DNA of 64,000 nucleotides from NCBI RefSeq assembly GCF_026343945.1, contig NZ_JAPKNJ010000003.1, positions 496,001 through 560,000 of the forward strand, in the 5' to 3' direction. The DNA is from Kaistia algarum (lineage in GTDB: Bacteria; Pseudomonadota; Alphaproteobacteria; Rhizobiales; Kaistiaceae). Below are positions 30,772 to 40,418 of this stretch, one piece after another. The position numbers and the translations under genes were made by a program. How positions within the stretch are numbered: position 1 is the first letter of the stretch; each line of letters opens with the position of its first letter. The notes under the pieces are model-generated. The model did no database searches. It had not been told where the DNA came from and was given only the letters and a program-made list of their open reading frames with translations.

Positions 30772-33132
30772 TCACCCCCGCGTAACAAAACTATCCACCA
30801 CCTTCTTCGTCCCTGCCTTTTCGAAATCTACCGTCAGCTTGTTGCCTTCGATCTCGGTGATCGCGCCATAGCCGAATTTCTGGTGGAAGACGCGCTCGCC
30901 GACCGAATAGTCGGATTGCGGTGTGGTCGATTTGGCGATGAGTTCGCCTTCGATCATCCGGGAGGCTGAATAGGACTGGCTTTTGGTGCCGGCCGTGCGG
31001 TTCTTCTGGGCGCGCTGCCAGCCGGGGGTCGAATAGGTGTTGGCGAAGGGGTCGGCGCGGTCGAACCGGCTGGCGCCGTAGTTGCCGACGCCGCCGACAT
31101 TGTAGCCGCCATAGCTCGATGTCTGCTCGACGACCGCGACGTGCTTCTCTGGCAATTCGTCGAGGAAGCGCGAGGGGACATTGGATTGCCAGAGGCCGTG
31201 GATACGGCGGTTCGAGGCGAACCAGATCAGCGCGCGCTTCTTCGCCCTTGTGATGCCGACATAGGCGAGGCGGCGCTCTTCCTCGAGGCCGGCTCGGCCG
31301 CTCTCATCGAGGGCGCGCTGGTGGGGGAAGAGTCCTTCCTCCCAGCCGGGCAGGAAGACCGTCTCGAATTCGAGACCCTTGGCCGAATGCAGCGTCATGA
31401 TCGAGACGGAATCGTTGTTCTCGGCCGAATCCCGGTCCATCACGAGCGCGATGTGCTCCAGGAAGGCTTCGAGCGACTCGAATTCGTCCATCGAGCGGAT
31501 CAGCTCTTTCAGGTTCTCCAGCCGCCCCGGCGCATCGGCGGAGCGGTCCTGCTGCCACATCTCCGTGTATCCGCTCTCGTCCAGGATCGTCTCGGCGAGC
31601 TGCGTGTGCTTGATCGCACCAAGGTTGGAGCGCCAGCGCGCGATCGAGGCGATGAGGTCGCGCAGCGCCGTGCGCGTTCTAGCAGCGATTTCGGAAGTCT
31701 GCGTCAGTTCCTCGGCTGCCTGCACGATCGGAATCTGGCGCGAGCGGGCGTGGTCATAGAGCAGGCGTACCGTCGTCTCGCCGATGCCGCGGCGCGGCGT
31801 GTTGACGATGCGCTCGAAGGCGAGGTCGTCGGCCGGCTGCACGACGATGCGGAAATAGGCCAGCGCGTCGCGGATCTCGGCGCGCTCATAGAAGCGCGGG
31901 CCGCCGATGACGCGGTAGGGGAGACCGAGAGTGATGAAGCGGTCTTCGAATGAGCGCATCTGGAACGAGGCGCGCACCAGGATCGCCATCTCGTTCAGCG
32001 CATGACCGTTCTTCTGCAGCGCCTCGATCTCCTCGCCGATGGCGCGCGCCTCCTCTTCCGAATCCCAGGATGAGGCGACCTGCACCTTGGCGGCGTCGGG
32101 ATCATTCGCGTCCGTGAACAGCGTCTTGCCGAGCCGGCCCTCATTGTGGGCGATCAGATGCGAGGCCGCGCCGAGGATATGGCCGGTCGAGCGGTAATTG
32201 CGTTCGAGGCGGATGACGACGGCGCCCGGAAAATCCTTCTCGAAGCGCAGGATGTTGTCGACCTCGGCGCCGCGCCAGCCATAGATCGACTGGTCGTCGT
32301 CGCCGACGCAACAAATGTTGCGCCGCCCCTGCGCCAGCAGCCGCAGCCAGAGATATTGGGCGACGTTGGTGTCCTGGTATTCGTCGACCAGCATGTAGCG
32401 GAAGCGCTCGTGATATTCCTTGAGTACGTCAGGATGCTCGCGAAACAGGCGCAGATTCTCGAGCAGCAGATCGCCGAAATCGCAGGCGTTGAGGACCTTG
32501 AGCCGCTCCTGATAGGCGGCATAAAGCCGGACGCCCTTGCCGGCAGCAAAGCCACCGCCTTCGCCGGGCGGAACATCCTTCGGTATCAGACCGCGGTTTT
32601 TCCACGAATCAATAAGACCGGCCAACTGCTTGGCAGGCCAGCGCTTTTCGTCGATGCCCTCGGCCTGGATCACCTGCTTCATCAGCCGGACCTGGTCGTC
32701 GGTGTCGAGGATGGTGAAGTTCGACTTGAGGCCGACGAGTTCGGCGTGGCGGCGCAGGATCTTGACGCCGATAGAGTGGAACGTGCCCAGCCAGTTCATG
32801 CCCTCGACCGAGGGTCCGATCAAATCGCCGATGCGATGGCGCATCTCGCGCGCCGCCTTGTTGGTGAAGGTGACGGCGAGGATCTGGCTCGGCCACGCCT
32901 TCTGGCTGGCGAGGATATGGGCGATCCGCGTCGTCAGCACGCGCGTCTTGCCCGTGCCCGCGCCGGCGAGCACCAGGACGGGACCCTCCGTCGTCTCGAC
33001 GGCGAGGCGCTGTTCGGGGTTGAGCCGCACGACATAGTCAGGCGCAGCGGCCGGCGCGCGCGCGCCGAGCGCCCGGGCTGCTATGCCGCCGGGGCGGATG
33101 CCGGGCGCGGAGGGATCGGAGGAGGATGCCAT
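30772..33132 (-). CDS. uvrD: ATP-dependent DNA helicase UvrD/PcrA/Rep family
   Basis: A superfamily 1A 3'-5' helicase for nucleotide excision and mismatch repair and for removing RecA filaments. The 786 residues show motif Q near LNPEQRLAV, Walker A LAGAGTGKTRVL (55-66), motif Ia TFTNKAAREM, Walker B LVDEYQDTN (about 248), GDDDQSIYGWRGA, RLERNYRST, and motif V/VI TLHSAKGLEFE and RLAYVGITRAK. The C-terminal tail ends in a Tudor-like RNA polymerase-binding segment (VGERVFHQKFGYGAI), typical of PcrA/UvrD. A near-consensus alphaproteobacterial LexA site lies 35 bases upstream. Confidence 0.95.
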   Translation of the reverse strand: MASSSDPSAPGIRPGGIAARALGARAPAAAPDYVVRLNPEQRLAVETTEGPVLVLAGAGTGKTRVLTTRIAHILASQKAWPSQILAVTFTNKAAREMRHRIGDLIGPSVEGMNWLGTFHSIGVKILRRHAELVGLKSNFTILDTDDQVRLMKQVIQAEGIDEKRWPAKQLAGLIDSWKNRGLIPKDVPPGEGGGFAAGKGVRLYAAYQERLKVLNACDFGDLLLENLRLFREHPDVLKEYHERFRYMLVDEYQDTNVAQYLWLRLLAQGRRNICCVGDDDQSIYGWRGAEVDNILRFEKDFPGAVVIRLERNYRSTGHILGAASHLIAHNEGRLGKTLFTDANDPDAAKVQVASSWDSEEEARAIGEEIEALQKNGHALNEMAILVRASFQMRSFEDRFITLGLPYRVIGGPRFYERAEIRDALAYFRIVVQPADDLAFERIVNTPRRGIGETTVRLLYDHARSRQIPIVQAAEELTQTSEIAARTRTALRDLIASIARWRSNLGAIKHTQLAETILDESGYTEMWQQDRSADAPGRLENLKELIRSMDEFESLEAFLEHIALVMDRDSAENNDSVSIMTLHSAKGLEFETVFLPGWEEGLFPHQRALDESGRAGLEEERRLAYVGITRAKKRALIWFASNRRIHGLWQSNVPSRFLDELPEKHVAVVEQTSSYGGYNVGGVGNYGASRFDRADPFANTYSTPGWQRAQKNRTAGTKSQSYSASRMIEGELIAKSTTPQSDYSVGERVFHQKFGYGAITEIEGNKLTVDFEKAGTKKVVDSFVTRG

Positions 33133-33166
33133 CAGCGCTGCAGTCGATTCGAAGAAAGATTCATGA

Positions 33167-33181
33167 GAACAAATATGGACC
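33167..33181. promoter_or_regulatory. Candidate LexA (SOS) box upstream of uvrD
   Basis: GAAC, seven bases, GACC: one mismatch from GAAC-N7-GAAC (the reverse of GTTC-N7-GTTC, the alphaproteobacterial SOS box). It is 35 bases from the uvrD start, a usual promoter position. Short sites like this occur by chance, so confidence is low. Confidence 0.3.
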
Positions 33182-33342
33182 GAGCGCCGCTTCGGTTCCA
33201 GCTTTGCGGCGATTTCGTCCCCGTCGTGGCGGGACGCCCCTTCGCCGGCAAGCCGATTGCCTTGACGATTTGTCGCAGCAGGCGAACTCTTTCATGGCGT
33301 TTCGCCCGCTTGGAGAGCGATTCGTTACAAGGAGGACTGCGC

Positions 33343-33600
33343 ATGGACCTCACGGGGCTCGTCATTGCAATCATCATCGGCGCGATCGCGGGCTGGCTCG
33401 CCGGCCAGATCGTCAAGGGCGCCGGCTTCGGCCTCATCGGCAACATCATCGTTGGAATCATTGGCGCGCTTGTCGCCAGCTGGCTGTTTCCGACCCTTGG
33501 AATCAGTCTCGGCGGCGGCATCATAGGCTCGATCATCGCGGCGGCGATCGGTGCGATCATCGTGCTTGTCCTGTTGCGTTTCGTCCGCCGAGCCGCCTGA
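33343..33600 (+). CDS. GlsB/YeaQ/YmgE family stress-response membrane protein
   Basis: An 85-residue, glycine/isoleucine-rich integral membrane protein with three predicted helices (about 4-22, 29-48, 57-80) and a basic end (RFVRRAA). The pattern GWLAGQIVKGAGFGLIGNI matches the transglycosylase-associated/YeaQ family, often induced by stress, of unknown mechanism. The ATG at 33343 has an excellent AAGGAGG. It stands alone, 210 bases from the divergent uvrD. A G/C hairpin (33620-33628 with 33637-33645) follows the stop but lacks a U-run. Confidence 0.9.
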   Translation: MDLTGLVIAIIIGAIAGWLAGQIVKGAGFGLIGNIIVGIIGALVASWLFPTLGISLGGGIIGSIIAAAIGAIIVLVLLRFVRRAA

Positions 33601-33764
33601 GGCTCCGCTTTTATGGTTCGCTCCGCCCGCGCCCGGGGGCGGAGCGCGTCAGGACCCTTCGACGCAAGCGGAAAAGTCGAGGAAGTCTTTGGCGCAGCAG
33701 GATGGTTTTGCTACCTTGCCCTTCGCGTGGCCGGCGGCCGCGAATTTCAGCGGAGGCATAGGCA

Positions 33765-35180
33765 ATGGTTGTTTCGGCGCTGCGCAAGGATAGCGGGCGT
33801 GGCGAGGATGGGCTGCCCGGCGTTCTGGGTCAGCTGAAGGCCCGGTTCGGGGATCGCCTGTCGCAAGGGGCGGAGATCCGCCGTCAGCACGCGAACACGA
33901 CGAACTGGCTGCCGAACGAGCCGGCCGATGCCGTCGTCTTCGCCCAGTCGACAGAGGAAGTAGCGGAAATCGTGCGCATCTGCGCCGAGGCGCGCGTTCC
34001 CGTCATCCCGTTCGGCACCGGCACTGGCCTTGAAGGCCATGTCAACGCCCCGAAGGGGGGTATCTCGATCGACCTCTTGGGCATGAACCGCATTCTCGCC
34101 GTTCGGGCAGAAGACCTCGATTGCACGATCGAGGCGGGCGTGACGCGACACCAGATCAACGACCATCTGCGCGACCAGGGCTTGTTCTTCCCGATCGATC
34201 CCGGTGCCAATGCCAGCCTTGGCGGCATGGCGGCGACGCGCGCCTCCGGCACCAACGCCGTGCGATACGGCACGATGCGCGACAATGTCATTAATCTGAC
34301 CGCCGTGATGGCCGATGGCGCGATCGTCAAGACGACGGGAAGGGCCAAGAAGAGTTCGGCCGGCTACGATCTTACTCGGCTTCTTATCGGTTCTGAGGGA
34401 ACGCTTGGAATCATCACCGAGCTGACCTTGCGCCTGCATGGCATTCCGGAAGCGATCGCAGGCGGCGTCTGCTCGTTCCCGACCGTCGAGGACGCCTGCA
34501 ACGCGACCATCCTGACCATCCAGAGCGGCATCCCGGTAGCACGCATCGAACTGCTCGACGCGCTGATGGTCCGCGCCACCAATGATCTCTCCAAGCTCGG
34601 CCTCAAGGAGACGCCGCATCTGTTCGTCGAGTTCCATGGCTCCAGCGCCTCGGTCAAGGAGCAGTCCGAGCTGTTCGGCGAGATCGCGGCCTCGCTTGGT
34701 GGCGGCGAATTCGCTTGGGCCACCCGGCCGGAGGACCGCTCCAAGCTCTGGCATGCGCGCCATGAGGCCTATTTCGCGGCCAAGGGGTTGCGCGTCGGCG
34801 CTTCCGTGGTTGCGACGGATGTCTGCGTGCCGATTTCGCGGCTGGCGGAATGCGTCGCCGAGACGACGGCCGACATCGAGGAGAGCGGACTGATCGCGCC
34901 GATCGTCGGCCATGTCGGCGACGGCAATTTTCACGTCCAGCTGCTTATCGACATCGAGAATGCGGCCGAAGTCGCCGCGGCCGAGCATTTTGTCGGCCGG
35001 CTCAACGAGCGCGCCATCGCCATGGAGGGCACCTGCACTGGCGAGCACGGCATCGGCCAGGGCAAGCGCAAATATATGGAGCTTGAGCACCCGAGTGGAT
35101 TGCCGATCATGCGGGCGATCAAGAATGCGCTCGATCCGCTCGGAATTCTCAATCCCTGCAAGATCTTTCCCGATCCATGA
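33765..35180 (+). CDS. FAD-binding oxidase, D-lactate dehydrogenase / GlcD type
   Basis: A 471-residue flavoprotein of the VAO/PCMH family. The FAD domain includes PVIPFGTGTGLEGH (about 80-93), PGANASLGGMAATRASG and GSEGTLGIITELTL. The C-terminal substrate domain has HARHEAYFA, GHVGDGNFH (about 382-390) and TGEHGIGQGK (about 425-434), with metal and hydroxyacid-binding histidines. These are shared by cytochrome-linked D-lactate dehydrogenase, GlcD and D-2-hydroxyglutarate dehydrogenase. The lack of GlcE/GlcF neighbours and the single-chain form favour a D-lactate dehydrogenase-like enzyme; the substrate is inferred. Confidence 0.88.
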   Translation: MVVSALRKDSGRGEDGLPGVLGQLKARFGDRLSQGAEIRRQHANTTNWLPNEPADAVVFAQSTEEVAEIVRICAEARVPVIPFGTGTGLEGHVNAPKGGISIDLLGMNRILAVRAEDLDCTIEAGVTRHQINDHLRDQGLFFPIDPGANASLGGMAATRASGTNAVRYGTMRDNVINLTAVMADGAIVKTTGRAKKSSAGYDLTRLLIGSEGTLGIITELTLRLHGIPEAIAGGVCSFPTVEDACNATILTIQSGIPVARIELLDALMVRATNDLSKLGLKETPHLFVEFHGSSASVKEQSELFGEIAASLGGGEFAWATRPEDRSKLWHARHEAYFAAKGLRVGASVVATDVCVPISRLAECVAETTADIEESGLIAPIVGHVGDGNFHVQLLIDIENAAEVAAAEHFVGRLNERAIAMEGTCTGEHGIGQGKRKYMELEHPSGLPIMRAIKNALDPLGILNPCKIFPDP

Positions 35181-35225
35181 TAGTTCCCGGTCCATGACGC
35201 GGCCGAGAGCGACGGAGAGGCTACC

Positions 35226-38200
35226 CTGAACAAGCTGTACCTGATCCTCGGCGGGTTCATCATTGCCGTCCTCGTGGCGGCGCTCGTCGTGCCCTGGTTC
35301 ATCGACTGGAACGCCTATCGCTCGACCTTCGAGCGAGAGGCGGAGAAGATTCTCGGCCAGCCGGTCCAGGTTCTCGGATCGGCGGATGCCTCGCTGATTC
35401 CGACCCCGTGGCTGACCTTCACCGACGTCAAGATCGGCGGCACCGCGGACGAGCCGATGATGCGCGTCGCCCGCTTCTCCGTTCATGTCGATCTGATTCC
35501 GCTTCTGACCGGAACGTTCAGGGTCGTCGACATGACGATCGAGCGGCCGCAGCTTGACGTCACCATCAATGATGACGGCTCGATCGACTGGTTGAAGCGC
35601 TCCGAAGCCTCGAAGGCGCTCGATCCCGACGCCGTCAGCCTGCAGCGCGTCGAGATCACGGATGGTTCGCTTTCCTATCTCGACAGCCGCTCGGGCCGGG
35701 TCGTCGCTGTTTCCAACGTCAACGCCACGCTGGATGCGCGCTCGCTGCTCGGCCCCTGGAAGGTCGAGGGCGGGGCCGAGGTCGAGGGGAGGCAGACCGC
35801 TTTCCGCGTCGCGACGGGACGCCTCGCCGAAAACGGCACGCTGCGGGTCAAGGTCGAGGCCAATCCAGCCTCGGTCCCGATCGCTTTCGGCGCGGAGGGC
35901 GATGTCAGCCTCGATGACAAGGGCATCCTCTGGAACGGCGGCTTCTCGCTGGCGCGGATTGCCGCCGATGGCGACACCGCCAAGGGGCAGCCGCCCGGAT
36001 GGCGGGCAAGCGGCAAGTTCGATCTCCGGCCCTCTATGTTGCTCGTGCCGGAACTGGCCCTGGTCGCCGGGCGGGAGGATCGCCCCTATGGCCTTGCCGG
36101 CTCGGCATCGATCGATCTCGGCACCGCGATGCGCTTCGATGCGGTACTGAAGTCGCGGCAGCTCGACCTCGACCGGGCCATCGGCAAGGGCCCGAACCAG
36201 CCGGCCAATATCGACCAGGCCATCGCCTCGCTGGTGGGAGCGCTTTCCGGCCTGCCGACGCCATCCATCCCTGGCAGGATCGGCTTCGATATACCCGGCG
36301 TCATCGTCGGCGGCTCGGTGATCCAGAACCTGCGCTTTGACGCCTCGACGGTGAACGGCGGCTGGAAGATCGAGGAGTTCGGCGCCGATCTTCCCGGCCG
36401 CACGCGGCTCACCGGCGACGGCGTATTGCGTAGCGCCCCGGTGCCGAGCTTCGCCGGCGGTGTGCGACTCGCTTCCGACCAACCGTCAATCTTCGCGTCC
36501 TGGTGGCGCGGCGGCGACGAGGCGAACAGCAGGCCGCTCCAGCCTTTCGATATGTCGGGACAGCTTTCCGTTTCGCCGCGCGCCTTCGATATCTCCAACG
36601 TGTCGGCCAAGCTGGGCGGATCGAGCCTGCGCGGCAGTCTTCGCTGGGAGACCGGGACCAATGGCGGTCGTCGCGATCTTGCCATCGACGTCAAGGCAGA
36701 TCGCTTCGACTATGACCAGATCGCCGCGTTGACCGGGATCTTCGCCGGCCGCAACCCATCCGATCCGGGCGGGATTGCTGATGCGATCTCTATCAAGATC
36801 GCGGCCGGCACGCTGGTCGCCGACGACACGATATTCTCGAAGGTCTTCGCCGATGGCAGCTACGCAAACGGTATATTGAACGTTCGCAAGCTGACGATCG
36901 AGGATGTCGCCGGCGCTTCGGTCGCCGCGGACGGCCGGATCGAAGACCTTGCCACCGCCCCGAGCGGGCAGGTCTCGGTGACGCTCAAGGCCGCAGCGCT
37001 TGGCGGCGTCGCCGATCTTGCCCTGCGGCTCTTGCCAAACACGCAGCTGTCCCGCTGGCTCACCGTCGCCTCGGCAGATCTCGGTCCGGCGGATCTGCAG
37101 GCGAATGTGACGGCTCAGGCGGTGGACGGCGGCACCAATGCCAATCTCAGGCTGAATGGCAGCCTCGCGGGAACGACGTTAGATGTGGCGCTGGGCTGGA
37201 ACGGCCGGCCAGCCGATTGGCAGAGCGGCGTCGTCAAGGTTTCCGCGCTGGTGAAGAATGATGATTCCAGCCAGGTGCTGCGGCAGGTCGGTTATGCCAG
37301 TCCGCCTCTGGGCGTTGCTGGGCCCTTCATTCTCAAGATGGAGCCCGGGGGTGGCGGCGCGTTGGCCGATGGCGTTCCGGTCGCCTTTGGCGGCACCTTC
37401 GCCGGGCTCGACTACAGTTTTGACGGGCGGCTCGGTGTCGACGTGAATGCGAAGCTGGCCGCTCATGGCAAGCTCGACCTTTCTGGCAATGATCTCAACC
37501 CGGCGCTCGGCCTGGCTATCGGCGGCCTGCCGAGTGCCGAGCCGGCGCGGCCCTTGGCGCTCACCGCAGCGGTCGACGTCGCCGGTACCGGCGTCCAGGC
37601 GACTTTCCGCGATGCGAAGATCGCGGGTTCGCTTGCGAGCGGCAGCGTCGAACTTGCGCCTGTGGCCGGGCGCTGGCAGCTTTCGGGAACCGTCGACCTC
37701 GACAGCGCCGATCTCGCCTTTCCGACACGCCTTGCGCTCGGCCTCCCCGCCGATGGGGACGATCTCTCAGGTCCGTGGTCGAAGACTTCGTTCGGGACGC
37801 CGACGATCGACGGCTTCGACGTCGCGCTGACGTTCAACGCTGACCGCCTTGCCGTCGCCGATGGCTTGACGCTCGCCAACGCGGCGCTCGGCGTCAAGAT
37901 TTCGGGCGGTCGCGCGGAACTCCAGCTGACGAAGTCCGACCTCGCCGGTGGGACGGCGAATGGCTCACTCTCGATCCAGAATCCGGGCGGCGATGCCAGT
38001 GTTGCGGCGCAATTCTCGGTGCAGGGCGCCGATCTTGCCGAACTCGCCTGGCAGCGCGACGGCCGCTCGGTCGCGGATGGCAAGATGGACCTGTCGGGAC
38101 AGGTCCAGGGCTCCGGCCGATCCATGGCAGGGGTCGTATCCAGCCTCTCCGGCAGCGGTTCGCTGAAGATCGGCGCCGGCACCGCGCGTTTCGTCAATCC

Positions 38201-38963
38201 GGCTGCCTTCGGGTCGATCCTCCGGGCCGCCGATGCGGGGCGTGATCTCGGCGAAGCCGAATTGAAGAAGCTGTTCGCCGGCTATCTCGATGCCGGTACG
38301 CTGCCGTTCCAGCGGATCGAGGGCGCCTTCACGGTCGGCGCCGGCACGATCCGGGCCCAGAACCTCGAAGTGGCCACTGGCGGCGCGACCATCGTCGGCG
38401 GTGCCACGATAGATTTGAACGCGGCGACCCTGAACAGCCAGTGGACACTTACCGTCGATCCCGGCGACGATAAGGTTGCGGGCGTCGTCCCACAGGTCGG
38501 CCTCGTGTTTCGCGGCCCGTTCGAGGCGCCGGAGCGGATCGTCGATGTGTCGCCGCTCACTGGCTATCTGCAGATCCGCGCGTCCGAGCGCGAGAACGAG
38601 CGCATCGAAAAGCTCGAGGCCGAGATCCGCGAGAAGGAGAAGCTCGACCGGCTGATGCGCTTTTTCCGCGAGGACGCGGGCCGCCGGGCCGCCGCCGCCA
38701 AGGCGGAGCAGGACCGGCAAGCGGCGGAGGCGGCCAAGGCCGAGGCGGACCGGGTTGCGGCGGAAGCCGTCGCGAAGGCGAAGGCAGAAGCGGATCGCAA
38801 GGCCGCCGCCGCGGCCGAGGCCGTGAAGAAGGCTGCTGCGGCCAAAGCGGAAGCCGACCGCGCAGCGGCAGCTAAGGCTGCAGAGGCGGCAAAGGGGCCG
38901 AGCCAATCGCCTGGATTCGACGTGCCGGCGGGCGCGCTCGCTCCGTCTCTGCCTCCTAACTGA
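35226..38963 (+). CDS. AsmA family protein with apparent CTG start
   Basis: A 1245-residue envelope protein of the AsmA/YhjG type, proposed to move phospholipid between membranes. The N-terminal helix (LYLILGGFIIAVLVAALVVP) precedes DWNAYRSTFEREAEKILGQPV, the usual AsmA start, and a long beta-rich periplasmic part runs to about 1105. The C-terminal tail (about 1120-1225) is a charged Ala/Lys/Glu coiled coil (AKAEADRKAAAAAEAVKKA), not part of classic AsmA. The frame has a stop at 35181 and no ATG, GTG or TTG before 35274, where a GTG would cut into the membrane helix. CTG at 35226, 4 bases after GGAGAGG, is the best start. Confidence 0.85.
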   Translation: MNKLYLILGGFIIAVLVAALVVPWFIDWNAYRSTFEREAEKILGQPVQVLGSADASLIPTPWLTFTDVKIGGTADEPMMRVARFSVHVDLIPLLTGTFRVVDMTIERPQLDVTINDDGSIDWLKRSEASKALDPDAVSLQRVEITDGSLSYLDSRSGRVVAVSNVNATLDARSLLGPWKVEGGAEVEGRQTAFRVATGRLAENGTLRVKVEANPASVPIAFGAEGDVSLDDKGILWNGGFSLARIAADGDTAKGQPPGWRASGKFDLRPSMLLVPELALVAGREDRPYGLAGSASIDLGTAMRFDAVLKSRQLDLDRAIGKGPNQPANIDQAIASLVGALSGLPTPSIPGRIGFDIPGVIVGGSVIQNLRFDASTVNGGWKIEEFGADLPGRTRLTGDGVLRSAPVPSFAGGVRLASDQPSIFASWWRGGDEANSRPLQPFDMSGQLSVSPRAFDISNVSAKLGGSSLRGSLRWETGTNGGRRDLAIDVKADRFDYDQIAALTGIFAGRNPSDPGGIADAISIKIAAGTLVADDTIFSKVFADGSYANGILNVRKLTIEDVAGASVAADGRIEDLATAPSGQVSVTLKAAALGGVADLALRLLPNTQLSRWLTVASADLGPADLQANVTAQAVDGGTNANLRLNGSLAGTTLDVALGWNGRPADWQSGVVKVSALVKNDDSSQVLRQVGYASPPLGVAGPFILKMEPGGGGALADGVPVAFGGTFAGLDYSFDGRLGVDVNAKLAAHGKLDLSGNDLNPALGLAIGGLPSAEPARPLALTAAVDVAGTGVQATFRDAKIAGSLASGSVELAPVAGRWQLSGTVDLDSADLAFPTRLALGLPADGDDLSGPWSKTSFGTPTIDGFDVALTFNADRLAVADGLTLANAALGVKISGGRAELQLTKSDLAGGTANGSLSIQNPGGDASVAAQFSVQGADLAELAWQRDGRSVADGKMDLSGQVQGSGRSMAGVVSSLSGSGSLKIGAGTARFVNPAAFGSILRAADAGRDLGEAELKKLFAGYLDAGTLPFQRIEGAFTVGAGTIRAQNLEVATGGATIVGGATIDLNAATLNSQWTLTVDPGDDKVAGVVPQVGLVFRGPFEAPERIVDVSPLTGYLQIRASERENERIEKLEAEIREKEKLDRLMRFFREDAGRRAAAAKAEQDRQAAEAAKAEADRVAAEAVAKAKAEADRKAAAAAEAVKKAAAAKAEADRAAAAKAAEAAKGPSQSPGFDVPAGALAPSLPPN

Positions 38964-39042
38964 GAGTAAGCGAGATGGGGGCTACATCAACTCAGTTCAT
39001 AGCTCGCGCGCAGCGAGAGGCGGTCGCCCCTCGGATTCTCTC

Positions 39043-40227
39043 ATGAGCGCCGATCCGACCCTTCGATCGGCCAGTGGATTCGCTGCCGACCCGGGACGGC
39101 GTCTTTTCGGCCTCGACCTACTCCGCGCCGTCGCGATCCTGATGGTGGTCTATATTCACGGCGGATATCTGATCGAGACGATTGTCCCGTATTCGCTCTA
39201 CATCTGGCCAACCGTCGATGGTGTTTCGCTATTCTTCGTTCTGAGCGGCTATCTCATCGGCAGGATCTTGATCCGGTCTTTTGTCGAAGTCCCTGCAGAT
39301 ATGCGCTCTCTGACCCATTTCTGGATTCGGCGCTGGTTCAGGACCCTGCCGAACTACTATCTGGTCTTGACGATACTGGTCGTCCAGGTGCTGGTATCCG
39401 GCAGCGTTCTGCCTCGCGACTGGCCGCTATATTATGTCTTTGGTCAGAATCTCTTCAGTGTCCATCCAGATTTTTTCCCAGAGGCGTGGTCCCTGGCGAT
39501 CGAAGAGTGGTTTTATCTTCTGGTCCCGATGCTGTTGCTCGTCATACTCAAGGCCGTGCCGAGTGCGGAGCAGCGCGCCCGGCGCTTTCTGCTCGCCATT
39601 TTCGCTATCATCATCGCGGTGACCGTGGCGCGCACCATCGTGGTCTTCAGCGGCGATGTCGCTGACTATGGCAGCTGGGATTCGCTTGTCCGCAAGCGCG
39701 TCTTCACCCGGCTCGACGCCATCGCGATTGGGGTGCTCGGAGCCTACGCAAGCCTTTACTGTAAGGATTTCTGGTTTCGTTCGAGAATTCCCGGCGCAGT
39801 GACGGGACTGATCCTGGTCGTCGTGGATCGCTATTTTTTCATGACGAACGATTTTTACGGTGCTTTCGTCTCTTTGACGGTGCTGCCTGTTGCTACACTA
39901 TTATTGTTGCCTATGCTTACCTCGATGCGGGCGAGCAGAGGGGCTGGTCCATGGCTCATCGGTTGGATTAGCCGGCTGTCCTACTCGATGTATCTGGTGA
40001 ACCTGACGCTCGTGCAGGGCGTCCTCATGCCCATGTTGTTCGGACCGACGGCCGAGGCCAGCCCGCCGCTTCTCCGGTATTTCGTCTACTGGGCGATGAC
40101 CATCGGTATTTCCTGGGCGCTCTATCGGTTCTGGGAGTTCCCGATGATGAACCTGCGCGATCGCTTCCCCGAGCCTGTCGTGCATGATACGCCGGGCTCG
40201 GCTCAGCCCGGTGCGCGGGAACGATAG
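39043..40227 (+). CDS. Acyltransferase 3 family membrane protein (OafA/YrhL-like)
   Basis: A 394-residue inner-membrane acyltransferase with about ten helices, of the type that O-acylates cell-surface or exported sugars. The catalytic histidine region is LMVVYIHGGY (about 33-42), followed by VDGVSLFFVLSGYLIGRIL, the RFWIRR-like cytoplasmic arginines (HFWIRRWFRTLPNYY) and SLAIEEWFYLLVPM. The acceptor cannot be told. Its last bases overlap the convergent RHH gene by 25 bases. It may work on lipopolysaccharide or exopolysaccharide. Confidence 0.88.
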   Translation: MSADPTLRSASGFAADPGRRLFGLDLLRAVAILMVVYIHGGYLIETIVPYSLYIWPTVDGVSLFFVLSGYLIGRILIRSFVEVPADMRSLTHFWIRRWFRTLPNYYLVLTILVVQVLVSGSVLPRDWPLYYVFGQNLFSVHPDFFPEAWSLAIEEWFYLLVPMLLLVILKAVPSAEQRARRFLLAIFAIIIAVTVARTIVVFSGDVADYGSWDSLVRKRVFTRLDAIAIGVLGAYASLYCKDFWFRSRIPGAVTGLILVVVDRYFFMTNDFYGAFVSLTVLPVATLLLLPMLTSMRASRGAGPWLIGWISRLSYSMYLVNLTLVQGVLMPMLFGPTAEASPPLLRYFVYWAMTIGISWALYRFWEFPMMNLRDRFPEPVVHDTPGSAQPGARER

Positions 40228-40418
40228 TTCGCAAGGGTCGCAACCCGCAGCGCCGAAGATAAATTGACGCCGTCCTCCCGCCGGCTGTCGACCTCTGCTA
40301 CCAGTGCCGCGAGGCTGATCGCCTTGGCGGCGGCGATTTCCTTCAGAGCATCCCAGAAGGGTTCCTCGATCGAGATCGACGTCCGGTGTCCGGCGATGGA
40401 GAGCGATCTTTTCTTCAC
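40203..40418 (-). CDS. Ribbon-helix-helix domain protein (RHH_4)
   Basis: A 71-residue protein matching the small RHH_4 family: KKRSLSIAGHRTSISIEEPF, then FWDALKEIAAAKAISLAALV and NLSSALRVATLANYR. The fold suggests DNA binding, but the target is unknown. It starts with GTG at 40418, overlapping the TGA of the DUF4169 gene (GTGA), so the two are translationally coupled, a pairing usual in Rhizobiales near fumC. Its 3' end overlaps the convergent acyltransferase gene. Confidence 0.88.
   Translation of the reverse strand: MKKRSLSIAGHRTSISIEEPFWDALKEIAAAKAISLAALVAEVDSRREDGVNLSSALRVATLANYRSRAPG

Noticed and set aside
33620..33645. G/C hairpin after the YeaQ-type gene as an intrinsic terminator
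   Set aside because: A 9-bp stem is present but no T-rich tail follows.
33747..36482. A 911-codon open frame antisense to the flavoprotein and AsmA genes
   Set aside because: No conserved motif; the plus-strand genes are fully supported by domains and starts.
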